A DNA stretch of 5,478 nucleotides, from assembly GCA_020024765.1 (NCBI GenBank), contig JAHHTG010000070.1:1-5478 (forward strand). Reading direction: 5' to 3'. Under the pieces are notes generated by a model. That model was not told the DNA's origin, made no database searches, and saw only the letters and a program-made list of their open reading frames with translations. Below, piece after piece: positions 3,887 through 5,478 of the stretch; position 1 is the stretch's first letter, and each line of letters starts with the position of its first letter. Origin of the DNA: Thomasclavelia sp. GTDB lineage: Bacteria > Bacillota_I > Bacilli_A > Erysipelotrichales > Erysipelotrichaceae. A program made the position numbers and the translations under genes.

Positions 3887-5478
3887 TAGTCTTTGTCGTA
3901 GTAGTCATCGTATTCATCAAAGTCGATATCATCATTGATCCAAGAATTTGCTTCTTCTTCGGCTTGACTGTTTGCGATTTCTTCTAGTTCTTCGTCTGTA
4001 TATTCAGGTTTGATTTCGTAATCTTTATCGTGTTTTAAATCGCTAGCGCGTAAACGACGTTCATCGTCTTCACCCTTCTTGCGACGTTTTTTAACCACTT
4101 TAGTTTCTTCGTGTTTAGCACCAGATGCGATATCTTCGAATTTTGATACATAGTCATTCTTTACTTCGCGAACTTTAGCTTGGTGAACTTCTTTAACTTC
4201 AGGTTCAACCTTAACTTCTTCCTTGACTGGAGTTACTTCTACTTCTGGTTCAACTGTTGATTCTTCAACAACTTCTGGTTGTTCAGCTTCTTGTAAATCA
4301 ACAATTGTAACTTCTTCCTCGCTAGTAGGTGTAACTTCCATTTCTTCCATTGCATCTTCGAAAATATCACCATCTTCTGCATGTTCTGCATCAAAAGCAG
4401 CACGGCGTTCAGCAGCTTCTTCTTGAAGTGCTTGGTACTTCTTAGCTTCAAGTTCAGCCTTGATACGAATTTGATCAGCGTTGAATTCTGCAACCTTCGC
4501 ATCAATATCAATGCCTTGAGCTAAGATATCAGATTCTGTCTTAATATCAATCTTGCGATCAGTTAACTTAACAGCTAACTTTGCGTTCTTACCTTTCTTA
4601 CCAATAGCGGCAGATAATTGATCATCTGCAACGACAACAACCATTGGACGGTTGTGACGTTTAGAACGACGTTCGATTTCTTCTTCAGTTAAACCTTCAT
4701 AGTCTTCTTCAGCATAGAAACAAGCTTTAACTTCAGCAGGTGATAATGCATTCTTAACTAATTCGCCAATATTTTCATTCCATTCAAAGATATCAATTTT
4801 TTCACCCATGATTTCTTGGATAACGGCTTGAACTCTTTGACCACGAGGACCAATACATGCACCGATTGGATCAACATCTTCATTACGCGTATAAACAGCC
4901 ATCTTTGTTCTTTCACCAGCTTCACGCGCAATAGCACGAATTTCAACGATACCTTGTTGGATTTCAGGAACTTCTTTTTCAAATAAACGTTTTACAAACA
5001 TTGCATCACTTCTTGATAAAACAACTTGTGAACCACGTGAATTTTTAGATACATCTTTAATAACTGTTCTAATTGTTTGATTTTCACGATAAACTTCACC
5101 AGGAATTTGTTCATTCTTAAGCATGATACCAATTGTATCTTGGATATCAATTAAGACGAACTTTTCTTCAACTGTCTTAATTGTACCTGTGATTAAATCA
5201 TAAACACGATCTTTGTATTCGTCGTAAACACGTTGTTTTTCAAATTCTTTAACTTTTTGTTTTAACATGTTTTTAGCTACAGAAATTGAAGAACGACCAA
5301 TCTTGCTGAAGTCAACTTCCTTGGAAATAACATCACCAATTTGAGCTTTTGGATTTAATAGGATAGCATCATCATAAAGAATATCTAAAGTTTCATCATA
5401 CTTATCGCTATCATTTTCAACGACTGTTAATTCATGATAAATCTTCATTTCTTTTGGTGTAATGTCAACTCTTACAAC
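3886..5478 (-). CDS. nusA: Transcription termination/antitermination factor NusA (partial, N-terminus outside window)
   Basis: NusA binds RNA polymerase and nascent RNA and tunes pausing, termination and antitermination. The frame is open to the window edge: ten codons (VVRVDITPKE) precede the internal Met at 5446-5448 and match the NusA N-terminal domain, so that Met is not the start. By comparison with B. subtilis, about 45 residues are missing. Counting from the first visible codon: NTD to about 94, S1 domain about 95-158, KH1 with GPRG at 210-213, KH2 with GKKG at 293-296. Between KH1 and KH2 is a charged insertion (about 256-278). After KH2, near residue 320, comes a C-terminal extension of about 210 residues absent from B. 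subtilis NusA (371 aa). It runs as a helical Ala/Glu-rich part, a Val/Pro/Glu-rich disordered part, a basic KKRRKK patch (463-468) and a very acidic tail with four Tyr. The stop overlaps the rnpM start (TAATG). Confidence 0.97.
   Translation of the reverse strand, partial: VVRVDITPKEMKIYHELTVVENDSDKYDETLDILYDDAILLNPKAQIGDVISKEVDFSKIGRSSISVAKNMLKQKVKEFEKQRVYDEYKDRVYDLITGTIKTVEEKFVLIDIQDTIGIMLKNEQIPGEVYRENQTIRTVIKDVSKNSRGSQVVLSRSDAMFVKRLFEKEVPEIQQGIVEIRAIAREAGERTKMAVYTRNEDVDPIGACIGPRGQRVQAVIQEIMGEKIDIFEWNENIGELVKNALSPAEVKACFYAEEDYEGLTEEEIERRSKRHNRPMVVVVADDQLSAAIGKKGKNAKLAVKLTDRKIDIKTESDILAQGIDIDAKVAEFNADQIRIKAELEAKKYQALQEEAAERRAAFDAEHAEDGDIFEDAMEEMEVTPTSEEEVTIVDLQEAEQPEVVEESTVEPEVEVTPVKEEVKVEPEVKEVHQAKVREVKNDYVSKFEDIASGAKHEETKVVKKRRKKGEDDERRLRASDLKHDKDYEIKPEYTDEELEEIANSQAEEEANSWINDDIDFDEYDDYYDKD

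Noticed and set aside
4223..4426. Plus-strand Ser/Thr-rich open frame
   Set aside because: It is the antisense of the Glu/Val-rich NusA tail; codon composition alone keeps it open.
4239..4982. Lys/Leu-rich minus-strand frames inside nusA (4239-4511, 4758-4982) and at 1409-1606
   Set aside because: They are out-of-frame shadows of NusA and of infB/rbfA, with biased low-complexity composition.

Overview
The window reads almost entirely on the minus strand. It carries the 3' portion of a conserved transcription/translation-factor operon, followed by the start of a separate small regulator/ABC-transporter operon. The sequence is AT-rich with Bacillota-type ribosome binding sites (GGAGG, GAGG). 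The order nusA-rnpM(ylxR)-ylxQ-infB-rbfA is the classic Bacillota arrangement. The short IF2 and the long acidic tail on NusA suggest a lineage near Erysipelotrichia/Mollicutes rather than Bacillus. That placement is an inference from protein appearance, not from a search.

Right to left (direction of transcription): nusA (3886-5478, 5' end outside the window), rnpM/ylxR (3623-3886), ylxQ (3295-3633), infB (1482-3326) and rbfA (1141-1482). Every junction overlaps by 1 to 32 nt, so there is no room for internal terminators and translation is probably coupled. A hairpin plus U-tract (1109-1138) directly after the rbfA stop ends the operon; truB, often the next gene in other Bacillota, is not there. 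The products work together in gene expression: NusA in transcription pausing and termination, RnpM and YlxQ as small RNA-binding proteins, IF2 in initiator-tRNA placement, and RbfA in 30S maturation.

The 351-nt gap 790-1140 has no convincing gene. It holds the terminator, a 9-bp hairpin (969-996), a weak candidate promoter (898-927), a 13-bp-arm perfect inverted repeat (854-881), and a strong sigma-A-type promoter (820-848) whose -10 lies inside four tandem 9-bp units (801-836).

That promoter should drive a YtrA-type GntR regulator (436-789) and, 2 nt further on, an ABC transporter ATPase (1-433, C-terminal half outside the window). This resembles ytrAB-type drug/envelope-stress efflux operons, where the repressor controls its own operon.

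I found no strong sign of a wholly new system. The points most worth a second look are the repeat-built operator/promoter of the GntR operon, the adjacent inverted repeat, and the NusA C-terminal extension and inter-KH insertion.
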